NCBI GenBank assembly: GCA_011033025.1
Contig: WFMF01000176.1
Span: forward strand, 1-64,000
DNA length: 64,000 nucleotides
DNA from: Beroe forskalii
Lineage: Eukaryota; Ctenophora; Nuda; Beroida; Beroidae
Reading direction: 5' to 3'
Program-made: the position numbers and the translations under genes
Notes under the pieces: model-generated
What the model was told of the DNA's origin: nothing
The model's database searches: none
Seen by the model: the letters and a program-made list of their open reading frames with translations, nothing else
Shown: positions 45,701 through 58,045 of the stretch, piece after piece
Layout: every line of letters begins with the position of its first letter
Position numbering within the stretch: position 1 is the first letter of the stretch

Positions 45701-48213
45701 GAGCTCTGTGATGACATGTTTGATGTGCAATGTGTGGAGCCATCAGCCACATGTAAAGTACACAAGCACCTTCTCTGCAATGGCGTTAGTGATTGTAGTG
45801 ATGGTAGTGATGAGAAGGCAGATGAATGTGTCCACCTCTTACAGGAGACATGCGATCGCAGGTAAAATAACAATGGCTGGCCTATTCCATAAACGCAAAC
45901 AATAGCTTGCCAATTAGGCAATTAATTCAGACAGCAAAACATTAAACTTAGCTTATTGCAGTGCAATAACAACATGTAATGCGGAATTTTACCAGTTTTA
46001 CCAATAAATGCACTATAATAACTAGCAAAAAGTGGTGCAAATAATTTTAAAACATTTGTGTTAAAAAAGATTATAGTTATTATAACAGAGATACTGACAT
46101 ACTGTATCATCTGTTCAGAAAAAACACTTTCAGGTACAGACACAAGGAAAAACTGAAAATTCCCTTCACTTGGCTCAATGATGGCATAGAGGATTGTACA
46201 TCTGGCAAGGATGAACATGGAATCTGGCCAACGTGTAAAGCTCTAGACCATGTTCGCATAGTAACTGATAATACAACATGCACAGATGCCTTCATTTGTG
46301 ACTCTGAGGATTTTGTCGAATTTGAAAACCTTTGCGATGGACAATACAGCTGTGGTGCTGAGAGAGTGGCTTGCCATGCTGCCAGAGTAAGCCAGGACCC
46401 ATTATCCTCTGCTGTGCATTACCAAAACACATTTCATCTCCTCCATTGTCAACCTGGTATCAACACTCGTGCGACTTTACCAAGTCCATGCAATGAGAAG
46501 GACTTAGAAAGCCCAAACCACCCAACTTTTGGGGTATCTGTACCAACAAAAATAAAGATACCTTCAGCAAAAACTAACTGCAAATATCTTTTTGGTGAGT
46601 CATACATCTTCATGAGCTGTTCTCAACGATGTTTTGATGGAGATTGCCCGCTGAAGCCTCTTCAGAAAGACTCATGCTCAAAAGGAACATTTAAAAGGTA
46701 TTTTTCATTATCAAAGAATGGGCATATATCAATACTTGCGAAGCTGAGGGATCAATTTCAAAACAACTTTTTTAGTTGTAGTAATTTGAAATGTGTCACA
46801 TATGACAAAGTCTGCAATCTTGTTAATGATTGTGGGGACAATTCAGATGAAGTGGATTGCATTAATCATTTCCAGTGCAGCACAACAAAAGAACTAATTA
46901 ATTCTGACAAAAAATGTAATGGTATCATTGATTGTATTGATTATTCTGATGAGTGCAATTTGGAGTGTGGAAAATATATTATCACAGGACGAACCTTGAA
47001 AATATCAGCATGGGTCATTGGTTCTTGTGCAGTAATTCTTAACGCCTTCATTTTGGTGAAACTGTTATTAGATTTCTATTCCAACATATCGAATGCTGGT
47101 TTCAATAAGCTTCTTCGGATGATGGTCACCATTGGGGATTTTCTGACAGGTGTCTATCTGTTCTTGATTGCTGTCACTGATTCCATTGTGTTTGGTGACT
47201 CATATTGTAGAAAACAGTTGTTTTGGCTAAGCAGTAATTATTGTGCAATTCTTGGTGTCGTCAGCACTGTTGGAGCAAATATTTCTCTATTTTCTATGGC
47301 CTGTCTAAGCATCTTTAGGGCTATAGATATGCAAAATTTGTCAAGAGAAAACAGCAAGTATATCAAACTTAAGATGTTTTTGCTTTTCAGTGTTATTGCC
47401 TCGGCATCAATTTTAATATCAGTCACCCCACTGCTGGAGAGATTTGAAGACTTCTTTGTTAATGGTATCACATATGACCAAAAGATAAGACTTTTTGTAT
47501 CTGCAGTTGACAAGGAAACTCATAAGAAGGTTATCAATACATATCATGGAAAGATTTTAAAGAAATCGCTGAGTTGGAAAGAAATACACAGACTCACCGA
47601 CATGATGTTTACAAGTAACTATGGTCCTTCTGTTACAAGACGGAACATTCATTTCTATGGGAATGATGGAGTGTGCCTCTTCAAATACTTTGTCAAGAGT
47701 GATGATCCTCAGAAGTTATTTGTCTGGATGAATCTGTTTCTGGTCTTTTCCAGTTCCATTGTGATTACAGTATGTTATGGTGTAATTATAACCCGGGCCA
47801 GAACAGCTGCTAGCAATGTTCAGTCAATGATGGCATGTCAGAATAAAAGTATAGCCAAGCACACAGATCGTTTGCAGAAAAACATAACCCGTATAATTAC
47901 AACAGACTTGGTCTGCTGGATACCTTTTCTGCTGACATGCTTACTCCATTCCTTTGAAGTATTGGATGCCACATTTCTTTACCCTGTGCTCTCTATAATA
48001 GTGTTACCAATTAACTCTGTGATCAATCCTTTGATTTATGATGATTTTGTTCGGAAGCATGCAACAGTCATGAAGAAATTTGTGATATCATGGTATCTCA
48101 AAATGAAGAGGACTGCATGCATATCTCTTGGGTTTGGTCCGAATAAAGAGAGGTCAGATTCGTTGACAAGTGAAACCAATCGTCCATCTGACATGGAGAC
48201 AAAGGACCTTTAA
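42741..48213 (+). CDS. SRCR/LDLa ectodomain seven-helix receptor (class A GPCR), 5' incomplete
   Basis: Three in-phase exons: 42741-43017, 44742-45861 and 46134-48213 (TAA), about 1158 codons. Exon 1 resembles an SRCR domain (ATADVICSEVGHEYAVDWFG, ending HLALVCKG). Exon 2 begins with a Cys-rich region of unknown type and ends in LDL-receptor class A modules (CDNRIDEKHC; CNGVSDCSDGSDE). Exon 3 adds further LDLa modules (CNLVNDCGDNSDEVDC; CNGIIDCIDYSDEC) and then seven helices from about 46990 to 48050. The TM6 motif CWIP (47914-47925) and TM7 NPLIY (48025-48039) mark a class A receptor; the DRY position reads FRA. The architecture resembles LDLa-bearing relaxin-type/LGR and molluscan GRL101-like receptors, but no leucine-rich repeats are visible. 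It is expected at the plasma membrane. Ligand unknown. The signal peptide exon is missing. The 7TM region is in one exon. Confidence 0.85.
43236..43500. repeat. Inverted repeat in the receptor gene intron
   Basis: Arms such as GGAATCATGGTCGGAAGATT (left) and AATCTTCCGACCATGAT (right) pair around TTTCCGTAGCCGACCTCG. The preceding 43125-43235 contains a direct duplication of CATCGAGATACATACATTCC. Confidence 0.8.
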
Positions 48214-50559
48214 ACTTAACAATAAGGTCTAAATTGAGTCATTTTCATATAGATAAAGAAATCATTATGTCATTCCACAAAGACCAAAGTATGACTATAG
48301 ACTCTCGGGTAATATCTGGAGTAACTGAGTAAGGAGTTTTGCACATATATCGGTCATTTCAGATTCAAACTTAATACATTACCATTAGTTTCTATATTGA
48401 CTATGTTTTATCAATGATTTCTTTAGGCAGCCATATAGCATAAAACTGGCATTTTAACACTTTAACAGTGATAAAGGGTGATGACAGAGAAATTAGAAAT
48501 TGTTATATTGTTGTGCACACTTGTTGGTAACAGCATTGAGTATTGGCCATTGTCCATTATCTTAGTTGGATTTGTTATTTTATATTTATTGTGTGACAAG
48601 CTGTTTATTATAATTGATAAAATTTTAGTATAATGGTGACCCCAGTTAGACCATGACGTAACGTAGTAAGACAATGATTTAATTTGTGTTCACAGACAAT
48701 AGATTACTTTAAATAGTATGTTATGCCTACATTAAGAGGTTGATAACATGTGATTTATGTTATGTGTTATCTTGATTTAATGATAATAATAAATAGTTGG
48801 ATTCAGGAATCTATGTTGTGATGAGGATAGCACACCTTCTGCTTAAATGGTTTAAAAGTTTAAATAGATAGCATAGATTTCTTAATCACTATCATAAAGC
48901 TACAAATGGCTCCTTATAACTCAGGGCATACGGTCAAAATTCTAAAACCAGCCATCTATAGCGTAAAAGTTGAATTAATATTTAATATTCGATCTATTTA
49001 AATTAAATATTATATCATGGGAATTTTTTATGTTCACAAGTCCACAAATGTTGTGGCAAGAATTAGAATATTGTCACATTGTCACATATCAAATTTATGA
49101 GGCATTCATTTAATGAAAGAGCTGGAACGCAGTTGAATTAAAGTAGATAATATCTTACTGCTATGATATCTTGAATTAACATGCCCTGGGCATGTATTCT
49201 TTGAACATGAACCTTCTTAGTTTACTTTTTAGTTTCAATAGACAGCTGTGCATAAAGGTTATGTTTTAGCTTCTTTCGTTGCTGCCTCTAAGCTATCATA
49301 GTTTATTATTATTATTATTAATATAGTTTTGACATAAAAGTCTAATATACTTATATATCTTGCATTTTTGTTTAAATTGACCTCAATCTCATTATTTCCT
49401 TAGGTCAAAAACGGTCAAACCTCCACAAAATTACTGTTGGATGGGTTGTTAAGTCACCCCCCCCCTTCCCGCAAGTTTGGATGTGGATAGTCCATTTTGT
49501 TTCATTTCGGATTCTTTTTGTAAAATTCAACCCCGCAGGAGGTTACTTGACACATGGTCCAACGGTTTTGGTGGTGATGTAACTCACCCTTATGCAGTTC
49601 AAAACCAACCTCTTCATTCTTAATTCATGGTATAACAAAATTGATGTATGTCTTAATTTCTACAAATTGCCCACGTGAACTACCTTTCGAGGATGTTCAT
49701 GTTATACCTTTACTAACCAACCTACCTTGACTTAGGATAGCCCTGACAGTTATGACCTCAAGTACCTCGGATGTGGACCCTCATCTAGAAGATCACGAAA
49801 CCTAACTTCAGCTTCCTTATATTGCAGCTCTGTACTGTATACACATTTGTTCTCTCAGTATTGATATCCTTTTATATTCTTTATGACGTATAAAAGGAGC
49901 ACGTGTTAGCACTTCTAATATTCAAACTTAACTGCCTCTCCTCTGATTTAAATTAAGCCGTTAGATAACAGTTTTAACATATTCCTCCCCTGCAGGGTGT
50001 TCTTGGTTAGTACAGTGACCGGCACACACAGCTGTTCAACACGGTGAAACTGATAGAGTGGAGAGCAAGCTAGAAACACTCCGTGAACCTCGCCGCGAAT
50101 CTTGGGCCGGCTGATGAGCTAATTATGACGCAAACACTCGAATACTGTGGACGCTTCGTAACGGCACACCCTTATAGTGATGCGTTACCAATTAACTAAA
50201 CTATTTATAAGAAGCTTTAGTTTTTTACCTGAATTCAAAAGATATTGTATCTTTTAAATTGTCACTTATACCTATTTATTTCACCCTATCCTCTTGTCCG
50301 GACTTCGTTCCCCTATCTTGAAATTCAATCCAGATCTTGAATTCAAATTGAAATCTTGAAGCTCAATTAAAGTCAGAATTCAGGGTCGAGAGTAGAATTA
50401 TATTATTTTGGTATCGATTGGACATTCACAATTGGTTTCATTAGTGAAAAGGTCAAAATTTGAACGTCAAAACCAAGATTTATTACGCACTGCAGTTCAT
50501 AATGATTTTTTATGGTGCAGTGGAACAGTGCGTATTGCGTAATGAGAGGTTTTGTAACT
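48214..50559. other. 3' flank of the receptor gene, no further gene recognised
   Basis: AT-rich. It presumably contains the receptor 3' untranslated region. No exon or repeat of note was found. Confidence 0.4.
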
Positions 50560-50705
50560 AGCAAAAATTGCAAACCGCGATATTATGCACCGAGCGCGAA
50601 GCGCGAGGGCATAATAACACATTAAGACCGAGGCCGAAGGCCGAGGTTTTAATGAAAGGTTTGCAGTTTTTGCGAGTTACAAAACCGAATTATGCAACGA
50701 CAATA
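50560..50705. repeat. Small palindromic element with GCGAAGCGC core
   Basis: GCACCGAGCGCGAAGCGCGAGG and CCGAGGCCGAAGGCCGAGG lie between two copies of GCAAAAATTGCAAACC / GTTTGCAGTTTTTGCG in inverted order. A similar GAGCAGAGCGAG arrangement lies near 41440-41530. Probably a MITE family. Confidence 0.55.
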
Positions 50706-51159
50706 CATGTAGGTATATATTTCGTAATTATGTATAATTCATAATGTATAATTCATATCAAGCAAGAATATGAGAATATGTAGTGTAATTATTGGCTTGT
50801 CAAGTATTTGAGCTATTGTAATAAGTGCAGCTACTGTATCCTTCAGTGTGAAATCTGCGGTCTGTCACCCCAGTGTTCATTTTTAACACCTCCCTTCTAT
50901 AGTAAGGTCACGTTTTGAAAACAGTAGAGTGTACTTGAGTGCCAAAATGGTTTTATTATCAACTGTAGTTCCACTTTTTTGGCACTGTAGTTGCACTTTT
51001 TAAAAAGTGTAACTGTTTTAGCGTGCATAATGGGTGTAAAGGAGCACTGCATAAACCTCCTTAGAAGTTGCATAATGATTTATTTTGCACGATAGAGCCA
51101 GTTGTAGCTTCATATCATAATTTAAAACATTTCCTTTTGTTTGAAAATATCCCTAGGGG

Positions 51160-51275
51160 GGGAGGTAAGGCAAACTTTGGCAAACTATGGCAAACTTTGG
51201 CAAACACTTTTTTTGGCAAACTCCAAAAAAAGTGGAAGCATTTGCCAAAGTTTGCCAAAGTTTTCCAAAAATAAA
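51160..51275. repeat. GGCAAACTTT hairpin repeat, copy 1
   Basis: Tandem GGCAAACTTT units face CCAAAGTTTG units around TTTTTTTGGCAAACTCCAAAAAAAG. Preceded by a G run and GTAAGG. Same family as 53975-54105. Confidence 0.85.
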
Positions 51276-51653
51276 ACACCTTTTTGAGCACTTTGGCAAC
51301 ACTTTAGGTACCCATAATATGCTTTTCAAGGATGCTGAATTGATTCCCAAGGTCTGTTTCACATTTTGACGTTATCCAGAAGCTGTAGCACAGACAACAT
51401 CCACATTGAATCGAGTAGAAGGCTACAGTAACGAATACGATATTTCATTGCCTCTTACTTTAAGTTTCATGCATTTAAGTACTAAGTAGTCCGATCAAAC
51501 CATTGTATAAAGCCCTAAAACCGAAGCATCCACGCTTCATAAGCCTGTTCCAGCAGCCTAAAATCAATAGTAAAGCCCTACCGTGACCACTGACCAGTTT
51601 CCATGAATTCCTGCAACATAATCCGACATAACGGTGTTGAGAATGCTAATTGC

Positions 51654-53640
51654 CAAGTGAAAGCTGAGTGGAGCCTAGTGGAGGCTGAGTGGAGCCTAGT
51701 GGAGGCTGAGTGGAGCCTAGTGGAGGCTATGTGTAGCCTAGAAGCTTAGAAGATGCTGTGAGGAGCCTAGAAGAGGCTTACTGAACACTAGTGGAGGTTG
51801 TGGTGAGCCTAGTGGAGGCTGAGTGGTGCCTAGTGGAGCCTAGTGGAAGTTGAAGGAGCCTAGTAGAGGCTCTGAGGAGCCTAGTGGTCCACTAGGCTCC
51901 ACTCAGCCCTATACCTACTAGGCCTCACTCAGCCACCATTAGGCTCCACTCACTCTCCACTATGCTCAACTCAGCCTTCACTAATTCTAGTGAAGGCTGT
52001 GTGGAGCCTAGTGGAGGCTGTGAAGAGCCTATTGGAGGCTGACTGGAGCCTAGTGGAGGCCGTGGGGAGCCTAGTCGAGGCTTTGTAGAGCCTAGTGGAG
52101 ACTGTGTGGAGCCTAGTGGAGATTGAGTGGAGCCTAGTGGAATCTGAGTGGAGCCACATAGCCCTACTAGGCATCACTCAGCCTCCACTCACTCTCCACT
52201 ATGCTCCACTCAGTCTTCACTAGCAGTGGGGGCTGTGTGGAGGCTGAGTGGAGCCTAGTGGAGGCTCAGGGGAGCCTAGTACTAGGCTCCACTAAGCCTC
52301 ACTCAGCCTCCACTAGGCAGTAGGCTCCCCTCAGCCTACACTAATAGTGGAGGCTGAGTCGAGACTAGTGGAGGCTGTGTGGAGCCTAGTGGAGGCTGAG
52401 TGGAGCCTAGTGGACCAGTAGGTTCTACAAGGCCTCTACTATGCTCCCCACAACCTCCACTAGGCTCCACTCAGCCTCCACACAGCATCCACTACTAGTG
52501 AAGGCTGAGTGGAGCATAGTGGAGAGTGAGTGGAGGCTGAGACATAGTAGGGCTGTGTGGCTCCACTCAGCCTCCACTAGGCTCCACTCAATCTCCACTA
52601 TGATCCACTCAGCCTTCACTAATAGTGGATGCTGTGTGGAGTCTGGTGGAGAATGAGTCGTATCTAGTGGAGGCTGAGTGGAGCCTAGTGGAGGCCAGTG
52701 GATGCTGAGTGGAGCCTAGTGGAAGCTGAATGGAGGTTGACTGGAGCCTGCTGAAGGCTGAGTGGAGCCTAGTGGAGGCTGTGTAGAGCCTAGTGGAAGC
52801 AGTGGGGAGCAAACTGGAGGCTTTTTAGAACCTAGTGGTTCACTAGGCTCCACTCAGCCTCAACTAGGCTCCACACAGTCTTCATTAGGATCCACTCACT
52901 CTCCACGAGGCTCCACTCAGCGTTCACTAGAAGTGGAGGCTGTGTGGAGCCCAGTAGAGGCTGATTGAATGAGTGGACCCTAGTAGAGGCTGAGTGGAGC
53001 CTAGTGGAGGCTCTGTGGAGCCTAGTGGAGGCTGAGTAGTACCTAGTGGAGGCTGAGTGGAGCCTAGTGGAAGCTGAGTGGAGTCTAGTGGAAGCTGTGT
53101 GGAGCCTAGTGGAGGCTGAGTGGTGACTGAGTAGAGCCTAGTTGAGGCTGAGTGGAGCCTAGTGAAGGCTGAGTGGTGCCTGGTGGAGACTGTGTTGAGC
53201 CTAGTGGAGGCTGTGTGGAGCCTAGTAGAGGCTGTGTGGAGCCTAGTGGAGGCTGAGTAGAGCCTAGTACTCTAGTAGAGTAGTAGAGGCTGAGTAGAGC
53301 CTAGTGGAGGCTGAGTGCTGGCTGAGTAGAGCCTAGTGGAGGCTGAGTGGAGCCTGGTGGAGGCTGAGTGGAGCCTAGTGGAGGCTGAGTGATAGTTGGA
53401 TCTGTCTGAAAATTTGAATCTATATTATAAATTGTTTTTCAAATTAGTGCACATTTTACCAGCTTCAGCAAGAAATTTTGTTGTATGAAGGCTGATTGAT
53501 ATGGGCTCCAGTCAGCCTCCAAATAGCCACCATATTAAAGCTTCAGCCTCCACGAAAATGTTATATTTCAGTTTCCGTGGAGGCTTAGCCTCCACTTAGC
53601 CTCCACTCAGCCTCCATGGATGCTAATGGAGGCTAATTTT
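51654..53640. repeat. ~21-bp GAGCCTAGTGGAGGCTGAGTG satellite, mixed orientation
   Basis: About 2 kb of degenerate units close to GAGCCTAGTGGAGGCTGAGTG. Direction flips several times (for example plus units 51660-51890, minus 51890-51980, plus 51985-52155, minus 52160-52225), giving many nested palindromes. Density falls after 53400, with a few units near 53500-53640. Confidence 0.9.
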
Positions 53641-53974
53641 GGTCATGTTCCTGTGGTACCATTTTGTCGAAGACACGTTATCTGATGAACTGGTTAGAGA
53701 TAAGTAGATAGTAGATACATGTCTATTGTCTGGGAATTATAAACATCTATTTTCTCGAACCAAGATGTTCTCGAAATTTCTAAACCTGGTCTTTCAGCCA
53801 CAGGATACCTTTTTGAAAGGGGAAAGGTTAAGGTACAGATCGTAAAGCCTCGAAGGGGAAGGTCTAAATGAAAATTAATCATTGAAAATCGATTCAGCTT
53901 CTTAGAAAACCATTATGCACATGTCCTGTATGCACTGTGGACAACAAATCAGAAATTTCAAAATTTTTGAGTAT

Positions 53975-54105
53975 TTTTGGCAAACTTTGGCAAATTTTGG
54001 CAAACTTTGGCAAACTATGGCAAACTTTGGCAAACACTTTTTTTGGCAAACTCCAAAAAAAGTGGAAGTGTTTGCCAAAGTTTGCCAAAGTTTGCCTTAC
54101 CCCCC
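53975..54105. repeat. GGCAAACTTT hairpin repeat, copy 2
   Basis: Same hairpin family as 51160-51275, with the same TTTTTTTGGCAAACTCC core and the poly-C end mirroring the poly-G end of copy 1. The two copies bracket the AGCCTAGTGG satellite. Confidence 0.85.
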
Positions 54106-54141
54106 CCCCCTCCCTATTTTAACGAGTTAGGTCGGGTTAAA

Positions 54142-55028
54142 GTTTCACAAGAGTTGTGAATTTTGTCCGATGGATCCATTGTATCCATCATGTCGAATGG
54201 ACATTGCATGTCCAATGTACGTCCATTGGACATCCAATGGACATCCATTGAACATGATGTCCATCGGTAAAATTGTCCAATGGTGTTCAATGGATCCAAT
54301 GGATCCATTTTTGATGTTCAATGGACATGTTCAATGGATCCAATGGATGTTCAATGGATCCATCAGAGTGGATGCAATGGACACAATCACCAAACATGGT
54401 TTGGTAGGTTGGTAGATGGGCATCAGTCTGCTATTTTTGTTCAATGGATCCATTGTGTCCATTGGTTCCAATGGATCCATTGTGTCCATTGAAACCATTG
54501 ACATGTCCATTGATCCATTGGATCCATTGTCCATTGCACACTATTTCCAAGTTGGATCCAATGGATCCATATTGTCATGTATTGGACACAATAGATCTAT
54601 TGGAAAAGATGGATCCAATGGACACAATGTGCAATGGATCCAATGGAAATGTTCAATGGTGTTCAATGGATCCATTGGATCCAATAAACACAATGGATCC
54701 ATTGACAAAATACCAGACTGATGTCCATCTACCAAACCATGTTTGGTGATTGTGTCCATTGATCCACTCTGATGGATCCAATGAACATCATTGAACCATT
54801 GAACATGTCCATTGAACGTCCATTGAACATGTCCATTGAACATCAAAATGGATCCATTGGATCCATTGGTCATTGGATCCATTAAACACCATTGATCAAT
54901 TTTACCGATGGACATCATTTTTCAATGGATGTCCATTGGGTGTCCAATGGACGTACATTGGACATGTCCATTGGACATGATGGATCCAATGGATCCATTG
55001 GACAAAATTCACAACTCTTTTGTGACAC
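54142..55028. mobile_element. Fold-back element made of GGATCCATTG units
   Basis: The ends GAGTTGTGAATTTTGTCC (about 54150-54168) and GGACAAAATTCACAACTC (about 55000-55017) are inverted. The whole 0.89 kb mirrors itself about a centre near 54590 (for example GATGGACATCA..CTGCTATT versus CCAGACTGATGTCCATC). The interior is built from ATGGATCCATTGG, itself palindromic, giving dozens of BamHI sites. The frames inside are repeat translation. Confidence 0.88.
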
Positions 55029-55638
55029 TTTTTACCATAATTCGGTTTAATAACTCTTAAAAAGTGTAAACCTCTGCAATAAATACGTATTGTATTATTT
55101 GCCGTACTTTAAAAACGTATTTAACAACCTTGAGGTCACGTGTTACGCGCGCGAGCAAACCACTTCACAGTTACTGCACTTTAGTATTGTTTCGTCTTAC
55201 CGTTCTGGCTAAATCATCGTTTAGTTGGTTTCATACAAAAATATTGATATTTGGCCAAGTTATTGGCTAAAATAGGCTTATGCGATGCGCGTATGCCCAT
55301 ATGGGCATACGTTTTCGGCCAACTCGGTCTTTTTGAGATATCGACTTCAATTTTTATGGTAACACAGGGGACCATTATCTATCGATTGCACACCTCAGAT
55401 CCCGTCCAAGTCGCTTTTGAAAAAATGCGCCCATTTTGGGCGCACTTTGGCGCCGGCGCCACCAGTGGGTCTGGGGTACCAAACCCGGCCAAAAGTTGGC
55501 CTGGGGTACCTTTTGGGTCAACCGTTATCTCAGAAACGTGTTTTCCAAAAAATATGGGTGCATTTCGCCAATCGCGCCCTCCCCCCTCTGCGGACGTCTT
55601 TTTGGATGGCCCCTAAGAGCCGTCTTCAAGAACAAACC
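55029..55638. other. No gene recognised
   Basis: Moderately GC-rich 55260-55620 with overlapping open frames in three phases (81-121 codons), but no motif or splice-bounded exon. A palindrome GTATGCCCATATGGGCATAC lies at 55291-55310. Confidence 0.4.
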
Positions 55639-55890
55639 CGGCTATAACGCGGATTCGGTTATAACGCGGATTCGGTTATAACGCGGATTCGGTTATAACG
55701 CGGATTCGGTTATAACGCGGATTCGGTTATAACGCGGATTCGGTTATAACGCGGATTCGGTTATAACGCGGATTCGGTTATAACGCGGATTCGGTTATAA
55801 CGCGGATTCGGTTATAACGCGGATTCGGTTATAACGCGGATTCGGTTATAACGCGGATTCGGTTATAACGCGGATTCGGTTATAACGCGG
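55639..55890 (+). repeat. 17-bp perfect tandem array GGTTATAACGCGGATTC
   Basis: About fifteen units, essentially identical except the first (GGCTATAACGCGG). Each unit contains the palindrome GTTATAAC and CGCG. Confidence 0.97.
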
Positions 55891-56934
55891 TTTTTGCAGC
55901 AAATTCCCTCCTCCCGGGGTACGACTGTATTCACCAAGCAGGAGTTCAAACGGACGTAAATTCTTAGAGCTGTAAGCACGAACGTTGGGCACACTACTTT
56001 TGGATCACCCTGCATATATAATCTTAATTATAATTTCGTAAGAGCACGTGAATAATGTTTGTGCTCCCGTACACAATTAAATTTGAGCTTGCCAAGAAAA
56101 TATCAAGGAAAACGAAGGCTAAACAGGGCTAAGTCGCGGTGTTGCTATGGATACACGTATTCTGCACGTGCAGATTATGATCAGTTCTATGCGAGTGCTT
56201 TCTGATACGTTGTTGACTGCTGCATTGTAGCGTTTGATAGAACGGCCTGTTTACTGTTTTTCATTTGAAATTCAAGATCTGAAGATAAACGACGGGTATG
56301 GCTGGCATCGTGGAGGCTATTTCCGATAGCATCTCTTCATTAATCAGTGGCCGACGTCGGTCGATTTAAATCAATGCTGAGTTGAAGATAACGGAAAAAT
56401 GTTAATTTAGAGAAATTTAAGGTTGATTAAAATCAAATTGAATCGAATTTGGGCATAGCACATAGCGAATTTGGAGCACTGCTCTTGGCGTGAATCAATG
56501 CTTAATTCAACGTTCAGTGTGAGTACGATACTCAGTTTTAATTTTCATATTTAACTTCATCATACAAGAGCAAATTATAATAATCAAAACTTGCCCGGTT
56601 CAGCATTACTAAAAGTAACCAACGAATTATGTTAAATTTGCTCCTTCATAAACTTTTTGTGAGCTTATTATTTGATTCTGTATTATCTAGCAGGCCCAAC
56701 GGGCATTTCTAGTATTTTATACTTTGATAAACAATCAACACTTATTAAAGTAAGACTTATTATTGTAAGAACTAAGATTATAATGCATCAATTTCAAGAA
56801 ATAGTAATAATTAAATAGCGCTAAAACCCTCAAAAGAAATCACTTGAAAACTGAACAATATCCGGACATTTTTTTTGTTTTTTTTCGAATCATGCATTTC
56901 TATTGTCTATTGTCTATTGCAACTGAAAAAGTTC
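55891..56934. other. No gene recognised
   Basis: AT-rich. It includes the 3' flank of the minus-strand apextrin-like gene. Confidence 0.4.
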
Positions 56935-57625
56935 TCATTTGCAGCATGTCGCCAATACGAGGTCTGTTGTAAAATCACCACTGTAACTAGCATAATCAAC
57001 AGTGCATTTATCTTCATAACAAGTGAGCTTACTGTCTCCAAATTCACTCCCTTGAAATAGAAATCGTCCATGTTGTCAGTCCTCATAACCCCGTGGGTAT
57101 GCCTGAACACATGATACATTTAATCAGAGCTATATAATATTATATAATCGGGATGAAAGATGTGGGATTTTTGTTCGAAATAACGTCGAAGCGTCCAAAT
57201 GGAGAATCTTGACCGAACCTCGATTACGAAGTTAGAGAGTGAAGCATGGCTATACAAGCCATGCTCTTCTATTGCCTCTTAACTCTATTAACTGATTAAG
57301 TATCAAAAACCTATTACACTGTATCCTTTTGATCCATTTAATTTTGCTAACGTCATTAGGGGGAATCGGGAGCGTTATATTGTCCTAAAAATAGTGAAAG
57401 TAAACAGCATGAGATCGAGAACTTGTATATATTATTATTACCTCTTTGTGCTATATAACAAATAAATCAACTGAATAAGCTTACCTCGATTGCTGTGAAG
57501 CCGTCCGGACAGGGCCCGTTTTTAAGTATACAGTAAGACCCACTTGGCCACTCTCCACCGCTCTCTCCTTCCGCAACGAACAGAGCTAGGAGCACAGTGA
57601 ACAGTAGGATAGATGTCCGAGCCAT
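56935..57625 (-). CDS. Apextrin-like small secreted protein with in-frame TGA
   Basis: Exon 1 (57625-57485) starts with an ATG, a classic signal peptide (hydrophobic FTVLLALFVAEG) and GGEWPSGSYCILKNGPCPDGF, and ends at a consensus donor (GAG/GTAAGC). Exon 2 (57102-56935) joins in phase after TGTGTTCAG, reads AYPRGYED, meets TGA (57078-57076), then continues QHGRFLFQGSEFGDSKLTC to TDLVLATCCK and a final TGA. The WP-x-G-x-Y-C-I...CP-x-GF start and LATCC end resemble apextrin/ApeC-type secreted defence proteins of marine invertebrates; this family assignment is from memory of the motif pattern. The frame remains coherent past the TGA, so the stop is either recent, a sequence error (one base from TGG), or recoded. 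If translated as is, only 55 residues result. Confidence 0.62.
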
Positions 57626-58045
57626 GATGAACAATATATTCAGCTATTCCTACAATGTGTTGGTATAAGTTTGCTGTTATCAGATAGTTTTCTCACGATG
57701 TCATGCAAACACTGTGTAACTTAAACCTTCTCAAATACCATATTCTCGTCACAAGGTAAGGAAGGTAAGAAAGTGAGTCAGGTTTGACCGAGAGGTGCGC
57801 TGCTATGCGCAGTAGTTGTTTAGACTAGCAGAGAGTCATGACATAAAGTAATAAATCACGAGTGCTGCTGTAGACCAAATGTGTTATTCGAGTAGTGGTT
57901 ATCACGAACTGAGCTGTTGCCATGGGAATCGGCAAAGGATTCGAATAAAGTAAATTAATGGTAAAGCAGGATACAACATATAAGAGACGACCCTTGGGGG
58001 GGGGGTCAAGCACTAAATGGTTGGAACACATGCCCACTACGTATA
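57626..58045. other. Upstream region of the minus-strand secreted protein gene
   Basis: The promoter and leader of the apextrin-like gene should lie here. I see no clear TATA box. A run of nine G lies near 57998. Confidence 0.35.

Noticed and set aside
45194-45730. 178-codon minus-strand frame opposite the receptor exon
   Set aside because: Shadow of the coding exon, which has LDLa motifs and correct splice phases on the plus strand.
54170-54918. Met/Asp/Pro-rich frames in the ATGGATCC element
   Set aside because: Repeat translation within a palindrome.
55251-55681. Overlapping frames of 76-121 codons
   Set aside because: Three phases are open at once and run into the 17-bp array; no recognisable domain.
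55639-55890. CRISPR-like array
   Set aside because: Units are contiguous 17-mers without unique spacers; the host is a eukaryote.
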